Source: Cyrtodaria siliqua
Lineage: Eukaryota > Mollusca > Bivalvia > Adapedonta > Hiatellidae
DNA length: 64,000 nt
Direction of reading: 5' to 3'
Assembly: GCA_037043455.1 (NCBI GenBank)
Contig: JAWPHD010001266.1
Location: 186,001 to 250,000 of the forward strand
The position numbers and the translations under genes are program-made. Below, in pieces: positions 47,223 to 60,461 of the stretch. The notes beneath the pieces were generated by a model. The model saw nothing but the letters and a program-made list of their open reading frames with translations, was not told where the DNA came from and did not search any database. Numbering within the stretch: position 1 is the first letter of the stretch; each line of letters opens with the position of its first letter.

Positions 47223-50200
47223 CACTGTAGGGATCCGTACACCGGATCTTGGTCAAGACCCCGTTCACTAGTACGGAGTTTTGGTCAGCCATGTTGTAGA
47301 AAACGTGCGGATAACAACAGCAAAGGTAGGTTAACCACGTTTTTCTCCTATTTTTGTTCATGTATATGAATAATCAGTATTGCTATATGTTGCGGAAACA
47401 TTTCCCCGTTCAAATATTACCGTATATTGTTGGCATATTACTTTAAATGCTACAATTCGGATCAAAGAAAAACAATTGCCAGTGCTGAAATTCGCCCAAA
47501 GTACCCTTCAACAATAAATATCTCATTAATTTTCAAGTAAATGAAAATATTAAATTGGCAGATTGATTTGTTTTTCCAATATACGTGCATGTTCAAAATT
47601 TCAGCATCATTCATCCGAAATTGGCCGAGATATGAATCGAAACAAAAACGTGCCCAGCGTAACTAATTCATATAAAAAGACGCGGATTTGTGTACGGAGT
47701 CTTGTCCATGTACTGTACGGGGTTTTGCAATGTAAAGATTGTTTTCGCTGCTCTGCACTGATGTTATTTACTTATATATGTAGTAATTCGTAGACATTAT
47801 TTAGGTCCTATATGTCTTATACCATTTGTATTGTTAAGACGAAAAAATGCAGAAAACTAAAAATTAAAAGGGGTAATTCTTGAGAAAGACTCCGTACTTA
47901 TTCCAAATAACTACATGTACTACAAACTAAGTCCAGACGTATTTTATTGTCTGTTAGAATTGATACAGTTGTCCAATTTTAGCTCATTGTGACCACAGTT
48001 AACGTCATATATTTTGTTTTGTCATTTACAACAATCCATTACATTGGTCAATGTTTTTTCAACTTAGAAATGAGGTAATTGCTTTAATCCGCGAATCTAA
48101 GGAATCATACAAGTCAAAACTTACATCCCAGTTAACTGATAAATCAATTCCCCCGGGTAAATGGTGGCGTATAGCAAAATTGTACAAAGTAACTCAACCA
48201 AACTTTCCAATAAAAAATAACGGTCGTATTTTAATACATCCAGTAGACAAAGCAAACGCATTGAATTCTTCCTTTTCTGCAACATTTCATATTGAACATG
48301 AACCGGAATAACCTACTTTTCATAATCGCACTGACAATAAAATGAATGACTTTATTATAAATGAAACGGAAGTAATTGATCAATTGAAAATCTTGAAATT
48401 ATCGAAACCCAGATATGATTAGCACAAAGGTGTTAACATTAGTTTTAAATAGCATCGCTGCTCCATTGACGCGACTTTTTAATCTGTCATTGTCCACTAG
48501 AAAAGTACCGTAACATTGGAAACAGGCGAATGTATCTCCTATTTTTAAGGGCAAGGGAGAACCTGACATGCCGGGCAATTATGGCCTATATCCATTACCA
48601 GTATTATTTGCAAATTGATGGAAAAAATCGTATTTAAACACTTGTTCAACTATATCAAAACGAATAACCTTCTGTGCAAATACCAGGCAGGCTTTCAACC
48701 TAGTGACTCTACAGTAAATCAGCTCATAGACATATATAATAACATAATAAGCAACCTCGACGCTGGGAAAGATGTACGATTTATATTTTGCGATATTGCT
48801 AAAGCATTTGACAAAGTATGGCATGCTGGGTTGCTTTTTAAATTAGCTAAATATGGTATCAATGATTCATTATGTAACTGGATACGTAGCTTAGTCTCTC
48901 TGTTAGGCAGCAAAAAGTAGTCCTAGATTGATTCTCTTCAAGCTTCAGTACTATAGATGCAGGTGCTCCACAAGGCTCTGTTTTAGGTCCGTTTCTATTT
49001 CTGTTTTATATAAATGACATCACAGATGACTTATTGAATGATGTACGGTTATTTGCTGATGACACTTCTCTTTGTGTTGTAGTTGATAAAATCCCAGTAG
49101 AATGTGCCAACTCTCTTACAAATGATCTTTGCAAAATATCTGAATGGTCAAAAAAATGGGCTGTTACATTTAATCCTCAAAAACCCAAAAGCCTTGTTTG
49201 CACTAGAAGAAACTATAACCACCCACCAGTCTACTTTGATAATGATATAGTAAAAGACGTAGCGTCACATTGCCACCTTGGATTAACAACTCAGTCCAAT
49301 GCAACTTGGTCGCATCATATAGAAAATATATACGAAAAAGCATGTGCACGATTTAACATTCTAAGAATGCTCAAGTACAAACTTGACAGACATTCTCTAT
49401 TGAAAATTAATATCGCCTTTACAAGACTTATACTTGAATATGGAGATTCAGTAGGGGTTAACTGTACACAGGGCGAATCTGATCTATTATAGAGCGTCCA
49501 AGTTGAAGCAGCACGAATATTAACAGGCCTCAGATGCAATTCCTCTATATCATACTTACATACTGAATTGAACTTAGAAACATTAACAAAAAGAAGAAAA
49601 GATCATAAACTTGTAACTATTTACAAAATAATTTATGGCATAAGTCCATATTACATGTATAACTTAATCCAGCCATACTTACCTGTAAACAATAATTATA
49701 ACCTTCGAACTTCAGGATTAAACTTATGTCTCCCTCTTTGTCGTACAACATCATATTATAACAGCTTTCTGCCGAGTACAATTAAATTATGGAATGCTTT
49801 ACATTTAGACGCTAAAAATACACCATCTGTTGAACAATTTAAGCATAAACTTAAGGCTATTGAACATAGGACTGACAGTCCATATCACTATAATATAGGA
49901 AATAGGAATGATAACATCATCCATTGTCAATTAAGAAATAACTCAAGTAATCTAAATACGCATTTATTTGACCACTTCTTGACAGATTCAGCAGTATGTC
50001 CGAAATTTGGCAATCCATGTGAGGACAATACTCATTTCTTTTTCAACTGTCCACTGTATAACCAATTCAGAAATGACTTACTTGATACCCTAGCCAATCT
50101 TTTTGATGTCACGCATATCAACATTGACTTGATACTGAATGGCAGTTCCAAACTAGACGATACTACGAACTCAGAAATTGTACTTATCGTCCACAAATAC

Positions 50201-51612
50201 ATCAAGTGTACCAGCAGATTTTTGTAGAATTATAGATGTATGTACATGTACATATGTATATAGGTATGTACATGAATGTGTACATGTATGTATATACTAT
50301 TGTATTTTCAGATATGTTAGAAGTTTTTTTTATATATTATCATCTTTCTTCCTTTTTTATTGTAATTTTTATTTTTTTGTTTGTCTGTTTTCTCAGTTAT
50401 CTTAAATTCCAAAATTAACTATTGGTTACAGAAACTCATACTAAAACCATTATATTTTGTAATAATCGGTACATTTTTATATATATTTCGTATTGGTTTC
50501 CAGTATGATTTTCTTTCTGTTTATATTTTTTTCTCTCAAATTCTTTCTGAAAGTACAAAGTGTTAATACTAAACAGTCACGGTACACATGTTTCAAAGAT
50601 TCTAAGTTAATTGTCAAACCAATATATGCAAGCTGTACTACAATTCCACATTTTATGTTATGTTTGATATGAATTTATTGTTTATATGTACCTTGATATG
50701 GGAGAGGTCTTACATAGGCATTGCCTGTTGTCCAATCCCATTCAGTACTTGAATAAAATATTGTTTAAATAAAGTATTATTATACGTCCCACAGGCGTTA
50801 AAAATCCTTACCGTATTTTTTCAAACAGTTTGCCTGTCAGATTAAAATTAAGTCTATGCCCCATACTGACATCTAAACTATGTCAAACTTTCCTAAGCAT
50901 GTTAATAGAAAATGTAAAGTTGGTTCTTAAACTACATTGACAACACATGATATAGATATTAATATTAATTATCTATATAGCTCGCATGATTATATCTGTT
51001 CAAAGAAAATCTACGTTGATTCAGTTCTAATGACACTACATTGACTGTTTACTATTAAATGTAATGCAAGTACCATTAAAACCATAGTTTCATACAATAT
51101 ATTTAAAGCAAATCTCCGTACAGTAAAAAGAGAATATTTGCAGTACTCCGTACACAAGTGCCCAAGACCCCGTACACAAACATTAATTTTGTTTCGATTT
51201 ATATCTCGGTCAATTTCGGATGAATGAAGTTCAACATTTGAACATGCACGTATATTGGAAAAACAAATAAATCTGCCAATTCATAATTTTCATTAACTTG
51301 AAAATTAATGAGATATTTATTGCTGAAGGGTACTTTGGGCTATTTTCAGCACTGGCAATTGTTTTTCTTTGATCCGAATTGTAGCATTTAAAGTAATATG
51401 TCAACAATGTACGGTAATATTTGAACGAGGAAATGTTTCCGCACCATATATCAATACTGATTATTCATATAAAATGAACAAAAATAGGAGAAAAGCGTGG
51501 TTAACCTACCTTTACTGTTGTTATCCGTACGTTTTCTACAACATGGCTGACCAAAACTCCGTACTAGTGAACGGGGTCTTGACCAAGATCCGGTGTACGG
51601 ATCCCTACAGTG
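47223..51612. mobile_element. 4,390-bp element with about 500-bp terminal inverted repeats
   Basis: The left end CACTGTAGGGATCCGTACAC is matched in inverted form at the right end, GTGTACGGATCCCTACAGTG. The arms extend inward about 500 bp (to about 47740 and from about 51112) with few differences. The 5-bp target duplication CATAT lies at 47218-47222 and 51613-51617. The exon spacing across it, 5,117 bp, minus 4,395 bp gives exactly one 722-bp unit, confirming the boundaries. Inside the arms AAGACYCCGTAC-like motifs recur, possible transposase sites. No transposase is seen; the interior is a dead LINE. CACTG ends and 5-bp duplication are compatible with Transib-like elements, which is a guess. 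Confidence 0.88.
48000..50780 (+). pseudogene. LINE ORF2 (RT and C-terminal region), degenerate
   Basis: Ordered non-LTR RT landmarks: WWRIAKLYKVTQPNFP, KHLFNYIKTNNLLCKYQAGF, the FCDIAKAFDKVWH palm motif, then DAGAPQGSVLGPFLFLFYIN and the catalytic FADD (LFADDTSLC, about 49060). Further on are AARILTGLRCNSS and the C-terminal zinc-finger-like CPKFGNPCEDNTHFFFNCP, ending at a stop near 50227. An untranslated tail runs to about 50780 (TTGAATAAAATATTG). Frames are broken near 48310-48600, near 48900 (with a TGA at about 48931) and at 49492. The endonuclease part is missing (5' truncated). It belongs to the same group as the fragment at 5180-5745 and is nested in the TIR element. Confidence 0.85.
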
Positions 51613-51846
51613 CATATGTCGCCACGTCAACAGTTTGCAGTGTCTGATTACCAGACCTGAGTACCGATAAGTTTAGGTAATTTTCAAGCATAGTTTATGT
51701 ACCGTTGAGTACTTAATTCGTTAAATTACGTTTAATTTATTAAACACGAAACAGAAAGTTATTTGACAACATTAAGCCAAATTTTTCTGTTTATTTCAAA
51801 ATAAGTACACTTTCTTCTGATTTAGAATGTTCGGATTGTAGCATAC

Positions 51847-52020
51847 CTTTCTTGGAGCATGTGACGTTTTCCCAAGATCCCGTCTCGACACACGATATTG
51901 TCGAGTTCAGTGATTCATATCCCGTATCACAAGAGACATTTGCAAGTTCTCCATACATTGTCATGCCATCGATTTGTAGTGCGAGATTGCCAGACGTAAT
52001 ATTCGGTAATAATCCACAAT
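51847..52020 (-). CDS. CCP exon, array copy 7
   Basis: 174 nt, phase 1-1, intact; variant GMTMYGELANVSC. First exon above the TIR element. Confidence 0.85.
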
Positions 52021-52567
52021 CTTAAAATATAATGTTTAGATGTTGATCGAAGTTATTTAACGAATTTTATGTACACTTTGGCAATACATTATATTTGACA
52101 TTATTATTGCAAATGATTGATGTTAAATCTATATCTTTCATGATTACTGTATGCTGATTACACGGATTGGAAAGCAGAAATATTTTAAAATGTGTCACAC
52201 TTATCTTTGAGTTTAAACAGTCATGCAGTATGATACCTTAAATCAAGCATATGATGTGTGCCCAATACATTTCTTGACACACGAAATAGTCGAGTTCAGT
52301 GGTTCATAACCGTTATGATAGATTACATTTGCTCCATACGTCGCCACGTCAACAGTTTGCAGTGTCTGATTACCAGACCTGAATACCGATAAGTTTAGGT
52401 AATCTTCAAGCATAGTTTATGTAGCGTTGAGTACTAAATTCGTTAAATTACGTTTAATTCAATAACATGAAACAGAAAGTTATTTGACAACATTATGCAT
52501 TTTTTTTTAGTTTATTTCAAAATATGTACACTTTCTTCTGATTTAAAAAGTTCGGATTGCAGCATAC

Positions 52568-52741
52568 CTTTCTTGGAGCATGTTACGTTTTCCCAAGATC
52601 CCGTCTCCACACACGATATTGTCGAGTTTATTGATTCATATCCCGTATCACAAGATACATTTGCAAGTGCTCCATACGTTGTCATGCCATCAATTTGTAG
52701 TGCCAGATTGCCAGACGTAATATTCGGCAATAATTCACAGT
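52568..52741 (-). CDS. CCP exon, array copy 8
   Basis: 174 nt, phase 1-1. DCELLPNIT in place of DCGLLPNIT; ESINSTISC. Cys and Trp kept, four sequons. Confidence 0.85.
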
Positions 52742-53288
52742 CTTAAAATATTATGTTTAGATGTTGATCGAAGTTATTTAACGAATTTTATTTACACTTT
52801 GCCAATCAAATATATTTGACATTATTATTGCAAATGATTGATGTTCAATTGATATCTTTCATGATTACTGTATGCTGATTACACGGATTGGAATGCAGAA
52901 ATATTTTAAAATGTTTCACACTTATCTTTGAGTTTAAACAGTCAGGCAGTATGATAACTTAAATCAAGCATATGATGTGTGCCCAATACATTTCTTGACA
53001 CACGAAATAGTCGAGTTCAGTGGTTCATAACCGTTATGACGGATTACATTTGCTCCATACGTCGTCACGTCAACAGTTTGCAGTGTCTGATTACCAGACC
53101 TGAATACCGATAAGTTTAGGTAATCTTCAAGTATAGTTTAGGTAGCGTTGAATACTAAATTCGTTAAGTACGTTTAATTTATTAAACACGAAACAGAAAG
53201 TTATTTGACAACATTATGCCAATTTGTTCTGTTTATTTCAAAATAAGTACACTTTCTTCTGATTTAGAAATTTCGGATTGTAGTATAC

Positions 53289-53462
53289 CTTTCTTGGAGC
53301 ATGTGACGTTTCCCCAAGATCCCGTCTCGACACACGATATTGTCGAGTTCAGTGATTCATATCCCGTATCACAAGAGACATTTGCAAGTGCTCCATACAT
53401 TGTCATGCCATCAATTTGTAGTGAGAGATTGCCAGTGGTAATATTCGGCAATAATCCACAAT
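53289..53462 (-). CDS. CCP exon, array copy 9
   Basis: 174 nt, phase 1-1. NITTGNLSLQ adds a fifth sequon (NLS); GSWGNVTC near the end. Confidence 0.85.
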
Positions 53463-53668
53463 CTTGAAATATAATGTTTAGATTTTGATCGAAGTTATTT
53501 ACCGAATTTTATGTACACTTTGGCAATACAATATATTTGACATTATTATTGCAAATGATTGATGTTCAATTGATATATTTCATGATTACTTTATGCTGAT
53601 TACGCGGATTGGAATGCAGAAATATTTTAAAATTTGTCACAATTATATTTGAGTTTAAACAGTCTTGT

Positions 53669-54007
53669 ACTTATATTGCCTATTGATGCTGCCTTGTTGG
53701 TTAGAGTTTTTAGATCATGTCGGGGATTTCTTTATTTACACTGTCCTTTTTTAATGGGATGACAGTAGGGTAAGTGTGAGGTTTGGTGCACCCTAGAACC
53801 GGTTTAAACCCCCAGTGGCCTACTTTGCCACTTACCATTTCAAGGCGATAGCCCTATGGACAACCCTTTTGTGTTTGTGATGTCGTTTGCATTTTTTATT
53901 ACTTTTGTCTTTTCGTTTGTCTGTTTGCGTGTTTGTTTTTGTGTTTTGTGGTTGACTGTCGTCTTTGAATGCTGCTTTCCCTGTCTGATATTTTTATCCT
54001 TTTTTGT
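53669..54007 (+). mobile_element. Retroelement 3' fragment inserted in the CCP array
   Basis: About 340 bp of the RT family's 3' region (ACTTATATTGCCTATTGATG through GTTTAAACCCCCAGTGG to TGAATGCTGC) interrupts one intron between AACAGTC and TAGTATGATACC. Exon spacing here is 1,061 bp, that is 721 plus 340. Strong 5' truncation fits a retrotransposed copy. Confidence 0.85.
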
Positions 54008-54349
54008 AGTATGATACCTTAAATCAAGCATTTGATATGTGCCCAATACATTTTTTGACACACGAAATAGTCGAATTCAGTGGTTCCTAACCGTTATTAC
54101 AGACTACATTTGCTACATACGTCGCCACGTCAACAGTTTGCAGTGTCTGATTACCAGACCTGAATACCGTTAAGTTTAGGTAATATTCAAGCATAGTTTA
54201 GGTAGCGTTGAGAACTAAATTCGTTAAATTACGTTTAATTTATTAAACACGAAACAGAAAGTTATTTGACAACATTATGCAATTTTTTTTTGTCTATTTC
54301 AAATTAAGTACGATTTTTTCTGATTTAGAAAGTTCGGATTGTAGCATAC

Positions 54350-54523
54350 CTTTCTTGGAGCAGGTGACGTTTTCCCAAGATCCCGTTTCGACACACGTTA
54401 TTGTCGAATTCAGTGATTCATATCCAGTATCACAAGAGACATTTGCAAGTGTTCCATATGTTGTCATGCCATCAATTTGTAGTGCCAGATTGCCAGACGT
54501 AATATTCGCCAATAATCAACAAT
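54350..54523 (-). pseudogene. CCP exon, array copy 10, with nonsense codon
   Basis: 174 nt with normal splice sites, but the third codon is TGA (54516-54518) where the others have GGA, right after DC. Inclusion would end the protein. The close relative at 59739-59912 is intact, so the change is recent. The exon is phase 1-1 and could be skipped without a frameshift. Confidence 0.85.
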
Positions 54524-54758
54524 CTTAAAATATAATGTTTAGATGTTGATCGAAGTTATTTAACGAATTTTATTTATACTTTGCCAATAAAATATATTTG
54601 ACATTATTATTGCAAATGATTGAATTGAAATTTATATCTTTCATGATTACTGTATGCTGATTACACAAAGTTATTTGACAACATTATGCCATTTTTTTTT
54701 GTTTATTTCAAAATAAGTACATTTTCTTCTGATTTAGAAAGTTGGGTTTGTAGCATAC

Positions 54759-54932
54759 CTTTCTTGGAGCATGTGACGTTTTCCCAAGATCCCGTCTCGA
54801 CACACGATATTGTCGAGTTGAGTGATTCATATCCCGTATCACAAGAGACATTTGCAAGTGCTCCATACGTTGTCATGCCATCAATTTGTAGTGCCAGATT
54901 GCCAGACGTAATATTCGGCAATAATCCACAAT
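54759..54932 (-). CDS. CCP exon, array copy 11
   Basis: 174 nt, phase 1-1, consensus sequence with all four sequons. The unit is shortened to 409 bp: the type II block is deleted at the junction GATTACACAAAGTTATTTG. Confidence 0.87.
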
Positions 54933-55481
54933 CTTAAAATATAATGTTTAGATGTTGATCGAAGTTATTTAACGAATTTTATTTATACTTTGCCAATAGA
55001 ATATATTTGACATTATTATTGCAAATGATTGATGTTAAATTTATATCTTTCATGATAACTGTATGCTGATTACTCGGATTGGAATGCAGAAATATTTTAA
55101 AATGTGTCACACTTATCTTTGAGTTAAACAGTCATGCAGTATGATACCTTAAATCAAGCATATGCTGTGTGCCCAATACCTTTCTTGACATACGAAATAG
55201 TCGAGTTCAGTGGTTCATAACCGTTATGACGGATTACATTTGCTCCATACGTCGCCACGTCAATAGTTTGCAGTGTATGATTAGCAGACCTGAATACCGA
55301 TACGTTTAGGTAATCTTCAAGCATATAGTTTATGTAGCGTTGAGTACTAAATTCGTTAAATTACGTTTAATTTATTAAACACGAAACAGAAAGTTATTTG
55401 ACAACATTATGCCAAATGTTTCTGTTTATTTCAAAATAAGAACACCTTCTTCTTATTTAGAAATTTCGGATTGTAGCATAC

Positions 55482-55599
55482 CTTTCTTGGAGCATGTGGC
55501 GTTTTCCCAAGATCCCGTCTCGACACACGATATTGTCGAGTTCAGTGATTGATATCCCGTATCACAAGAGACATTTGCAAGTGCTCCATACGTTGTCAA
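55482..55599 (-). pseudogene. CCP exon, array copy 12, 5' truncated
   Basis: Keeps the donor and residues from about the TYGALANVSC region to Cys4, but about 88 bp covering the first third of the exon and its acceptor are deleted (compare the intact copy at 61185-61358). Cys1 is lost; it cannot be spliced normally. Confidence 0.85.
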
Positions 55600-56117
55600 G
55601 TTATTTAACAAATTTTTGTACACTTTGCCAATAAAATATATTTGACATTATTATTGCAAATGATTGAATTGAAATTTATATCTTTCATGATTACTGTATG
55701 CTGATTACACAGATTGGAATGCAGAAATATTTGTAAAATGTGTCACACTTGTCTTTGAGTTTAAACAGTCATGTAGTATGATACCTTAATTCAAGCATAT
55801 TATGTGTGCCCAATACATTTCCTGACATACGAAATAGTCGAGTTCAGTGGTTCATAACCGTTATGACAGATTACATTTGCTCCATACGTCGCCACGTCAA
55901 CAGTTTGCAGTGTCTGATTACCAGACCTGAATACCGATAAGTTTAGGTATTCTTCAAGCATAGTTGAGGTAGCGTTGAGTACTAAAGTCGTTAAATAACG
56001 TTTTTATTTATTAAACACGAAACAGAAAGTTATTTGACAACATTATGAATATTTTTTTTGTTTATATCAAAATAAGTACACTTTCTTCTGATTTAGAAAG
56101 TTCGGATTGTAACATAC

Positions 56118-56291
56118 TTTTCTTGGAGCATGTGACGTTATCCCAAGATCCCGTCTCGATACACGATATTGTCGAGTTCAGTGATTCATATCCCGTATCA
56201 CAAGAGACATTTGCAAGTGCTCCAAACGTTGTCATGCCATCAATTTGTAGTTCCAGATTGCCAGATGTAGTATTCGGAAATAATCCACAAT
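56118..56291 (-). CDS. CCP exon, array copy 13
   Basis: 174 nt, phase 1-1. Last base changed so the donor reads A|GTATGTT. Variants PNTTSG and TTFGALANVSC; Cys and Trp kept. Confidence 0.8.
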
Positions 56292-56844
56292 CTTAAAATA
56301 TAATGTTTAGATGTTGATCGAAGTTATTTAACGAATTTTATTTATACCTTGCCAATAAAATATATTTGACATTATTATTGCAAATGAATGATGTTAAATT
56401 TATATCTTTCATGATTACTGTATGCTGATTACACGGACTGGAATGAAGAAACAATTTTAAAATGTGTCACACTTATCTTTGAGTTGAAACTGCTCATGCA
56501 GTATGATACTTTAAATTAAGCATATGATGTGTGCCCAATACATTTCTTGACACACGAAATAGTCGAGTTCAGTGGATAATAACCGTGATGACAGATTACA
56601 TTTGCTCCATACGTCGACGTGTCAACAGTTTGCAGTGTCTGATTACCAGACTGGAATACCGATACGTTTAGGTAATCTTCAAGCATATAGTTTATGTAGC
56701 GTTGAGTACTAAAGTCGTTAAATAACGTTTTATTTATTAAACACGAAACAGAAAGTTTTTTGACAACATTATGAATATTTTGTTTTGTTTATTTCAAAAT
56801 AAGTACACTTTCTTCTGATTTAGAAAGTTCGGATTGTAACATAC

Positions 56845-57018
56845 TTTTCTTTGAGCATGTGACGTTATCCCAAGATCCCGTCTCGATACACGATATTGTC
56901 GAGTTCAGTGATTCATATCCCGTATCACAAGAGACATTTGCAAGTGCTCCATACGTCGTCATGCCATCAATTTGTATTGCCAGATTTCCAGATGTAATAT
57001 TCGGCAATAATCCACAAT
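56845..57018 (-). CDS. CCP exon, array copy 14
   Basis: 174 nt, phase 1-1, donor A|GTATGTT. LAIQIDGMTT, SCIETGSWDNVTC. Confidence 0.82.
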
Positions 57019-57569
57019 CTTTAAATATAATATTTAGATGTTGATCGAAGTTATTTAATGAATTTTATTTATACTTTGCCTATTAAATATATTTGACATT
57101 ATTATTGCAAATGATTGATGTTAAATTGATATATTTCATGATTACTGTATGCTGATTACACGGATTGGAATGCAGAAATATTTTAAAATGTGTCACACTT
57201 ATCTTTGAGTTGAAACAGTCATGCAGTATGATACCTTAAATTAAGCGTATGATGTGTGTCCAATACATTTCTTGACACACGAAATAGTTGAGTTCAGTGG
57301 TTCATAACCGTTATGACAGATTACATTAGCTCCATACGTCGCCACGTCAACAGTTTGCAGTGTATGATTAGCAGACCTGAATACCGATAAGTTTAGATAA
57401 TCTTCAAGCATATAGTTTAGGTAGCGTTGAGTACTCAATTCATTAAATTACGTTTAATTTATTAAACACGAAACGGAAAGTTATTTGACAACATTATGCC
57501 TATTTTTTTTTGTTTATTTGAAAATAAGTACACTTTCTTCTGATTTAGAAAGTTCGGATTGTAGCATAC

Positions 57570-57743
57570 CTTTCTTGGAGCATGTGACGTTTTCCCAAGA
57601 TCCCGTCATGACACACGATAGTGTCGAGTTCAGTGATTCATATCCCGTATCACAAGAGACATTTGCAAGTGCTCCATACGTTGTCATGCCATCCATTTGT
57701 ATTGCCAGATTGCCAGATGTAATATTTGGCAATAATCCACAAT
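57570..57743 (-). CDS. CCP exon, array copy 15
   Basis: 174 nt, phase 1-1. LAIQMDGMTT, NSTLSCVMTGSW. Intact. Confidence 0.85.
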
Positions 57744-58293
57744 CTTTAAATATAATTTTTAGATGTTGATCGAAGTTATTTTACGAATTGTATTTATACT
57801 TTGCCAATAAAATATATTTGTCATTATTATTGCAAATGATTGATGTTAAATTTATACCTTTCATGATTTCTGTATGCTGATTACACGGATTTGAATGCAG
57901 AAATATTTTACAATTTGTCACACTTATCTTTGAGTTGAAACTGCTCATGCAGTATGATACTTTAAATTAAGCATATGATGTGTGCCCAATACATTTCTTG
58001 ACACACGAAATAGTCGAGTTCAGTGGATAATAACCGTGATGACAGATTACATTTGCTCCATACGTCGACGTGTCAACAGTTTGTAGTGTCTGATTACCAG
58101 ACTGGAATACCGATAAGTTTAGGTATTCTTCAAGCATAGTTGAGGTAGCGTTGAGTACTAAAGTCGTTAAATAACGTTTTATTTATTAAACACGAAACAG
58201 AAAGTTTTTTGACAACATTATGAATATTTTGTTTTGTTTATTTCAAAATAAGTACACTTTCTTCTGATTTAGAAAGTTCGGATTGTAACATAC

Positions 58294-58467
58294 TTTTCTT
58301 GGAGCATGTGACGTTATCCCAAGATCCCGTCTCGATACACGATATTGTCGAGTTCAGTGATTCATATCCCGTATCACAAGAGACATTTGCAAGTGCTCCA
58401 AACGTTGTCATGCCATCAATTTGTAGTTCCAGATTGCCAGATGTAATATTCGGAAATAATCCACAAT
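58294..58467 (-). CDS. CCP exon, array copy 16
   Basis: 174 nt, phase 1-1, donor A|GTATGTT; near-identical to copies 13 and 22. Confidence 0.82.
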
Positions 58468-59017
58468 CTTAAAATATAATGTTTAGATGTTGATCGAAGT
58501 TATTTAACGAATTTTATTTATACCTTTCCAATAAAATATATTTGACATTATTATTGCAAATGAATGATGTTAAATTTATATCTTTCATGATTACTGTATG
58601 CTGATTACACGGATTTGAATGCAGAAATATTTTACAATTTGTCACACTTATCTTTGAGTTGAAACTGCTCATGCAGTATGATACCTTAAATCAAGCATAT
58701 GATGTGTGCCCAATACATTTCTTGACACATAAAATAGTCGAGTTCAGTGGTTCATAACTTTTTAATGATAGATTACATTTGCTCCATACGTCGCCACGTC
58801 AACAGTTTGCAGTGTCTGATTACCAGACCTGAATACCGATAAGTTTAGGTAATCTTGAAGCATAGTTTAGGTAGCGTTGAGTACTAAATTCGTTAAATTA
58901 CGTTTAATTTATTAAACACGAAACAGAATGTTATTTGACAACATTTTGACATTTTATTTGTTTATTTCAAAATTAGTACACTTTCTTCTGATTTCGAAAG
59001 TTCTGATTGTAGCATAC

Positions 59018-59191
59018 CTTTCTTGGAGCATGTGACGTTTTCCCAAGATCCCGTCTCGACACACGATATTGTCGAGTTCAGTGATTCATATCCCGTATCA
59101 CAAGAGACATTTGCAAGTGCTCCATACGTTGTCATGCCATCAAGTTGTAGTGCCAGATTGCCAGACGTAATGTTCGGCAATAACCCACAGT
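59018..59191 (-). CDS. CCP exon, array copy 17
   Basis: 174 nt, phase 1-1. LALQLDGMTT; acceptor side reads ACTGTGG. Same protein sequence as copy 24. Confidence 0.86.
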
Positions 59192-59738
59192 CTTAAAATA
59201 TGATGTTTAGATGTTGATCGAAGTTATTTAACGAATTTTATTTATACTTTGCCAATAAAATATATTTGACATTATTATTGCAAATGATTGATGTTAAATT
59301 TATATCTTTCATGATTACTGTATGCTGATTACACGGATTGAAATGCAGAAATATTTTAAAATGTGTCACACTTATCTTTGTGTTTAAACAGTCATGCAGT
59401 ATGATACATTAAATCAAGCATATGATGTGTGCCAAATACATTTCTTGACACACGAAATAGTCGAGTTCAGTGGTTCATAATCGTTATGGCAGATTACATT
59501 TGCTCCATACGTCGCCACGTCAACAGTTTGCAGTGTCTGATTACCAGACCTGAATACCGTTAAGTTTAGGTAATATTCAAGCATAGTTTAGGTAGCGTTG
59601 AGTACTAAATTCTTTAAATTACGTTTAATTTATTAAACACGAAACAGAAAGTTATTTGACAACATTATGCAATTTTTTTTGTCTATTTCAAAATAAGTAC
59701 AGTTTTTTCTGATTTAGAAAGTTCGGATTGTAGCATAC

Positions 59739-59912
59739 CTTTCTTGGAGCAGGTGACGTTTTCCCAAGATCCCGTTTCGACACACGTTATTGTCGAATTC
59801 AGTGATTCATATCCCGTATCACAAGAGACATTTGCAAGTGTTCCATATGTTGTCATGCCATCAATTTGTAGTGCCAGATTGCCAGACGTAATATTCGGCA
59901 ATAATCCACAAT
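59739..59912 (-). CDS. CCP exon, array copy 18
   Basis: 174 nt, phase 1-1. TYGTLANVSC, NSTITCVETG. Intact sister of nonsense copy 10. Confidence 0.86.
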
Positions 59913-60461
59913 CTTAAAATATAATGTTTAGATGTTGATCAAAGTTATTGTACTAATTGTATTTATACTTTGCCAATAACATATATTTGACATTATTATT
60001 GCAAATGATTGATGTTAAATTTATATCTTTCATGAATACTGTATGTGGATTACACGGATTGGAATGCAGAACTATTTGAAAATGTGTCACACTTATTTTT
60101 GTGATTAAACAGTCATGCAGTACGATACCTTAAATCAAGCATATGATGTGTGCCCAATACCTTTCTTGACACACGAAACAGTCGAGTTCAGTGGTTTATA
60201 ACTGTTATGACAGATTACATTTGCTCCAAACTTCGCCACGTCAACAGTTTGCAGTGTCTGATTATCAAATCTGAATACCGATAAGTTTAGGTAATCTTCA
60301 AGCATAGTTTAGGTAGCGTTGAGTACTCAATTCGTTGAATTACGTTTCATTTATTAAACACGAAGCAGAAAGTTATTTGACAATATTATGCCAATTTTCT
60401 TTTGTTTATATCAAAATAAGTACACTTTCTTCTGATTTAGAAAGTTCGGATTGTAGCATAC

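Noticed and set aside
47223..51612. RAG-like (ProtoRAG) transposon
   Set aside because: The CACTG end and 5-bp duplication are compatible, but the seventh base differs from the CACWRTG heptamer and no RAG-like frame is present.
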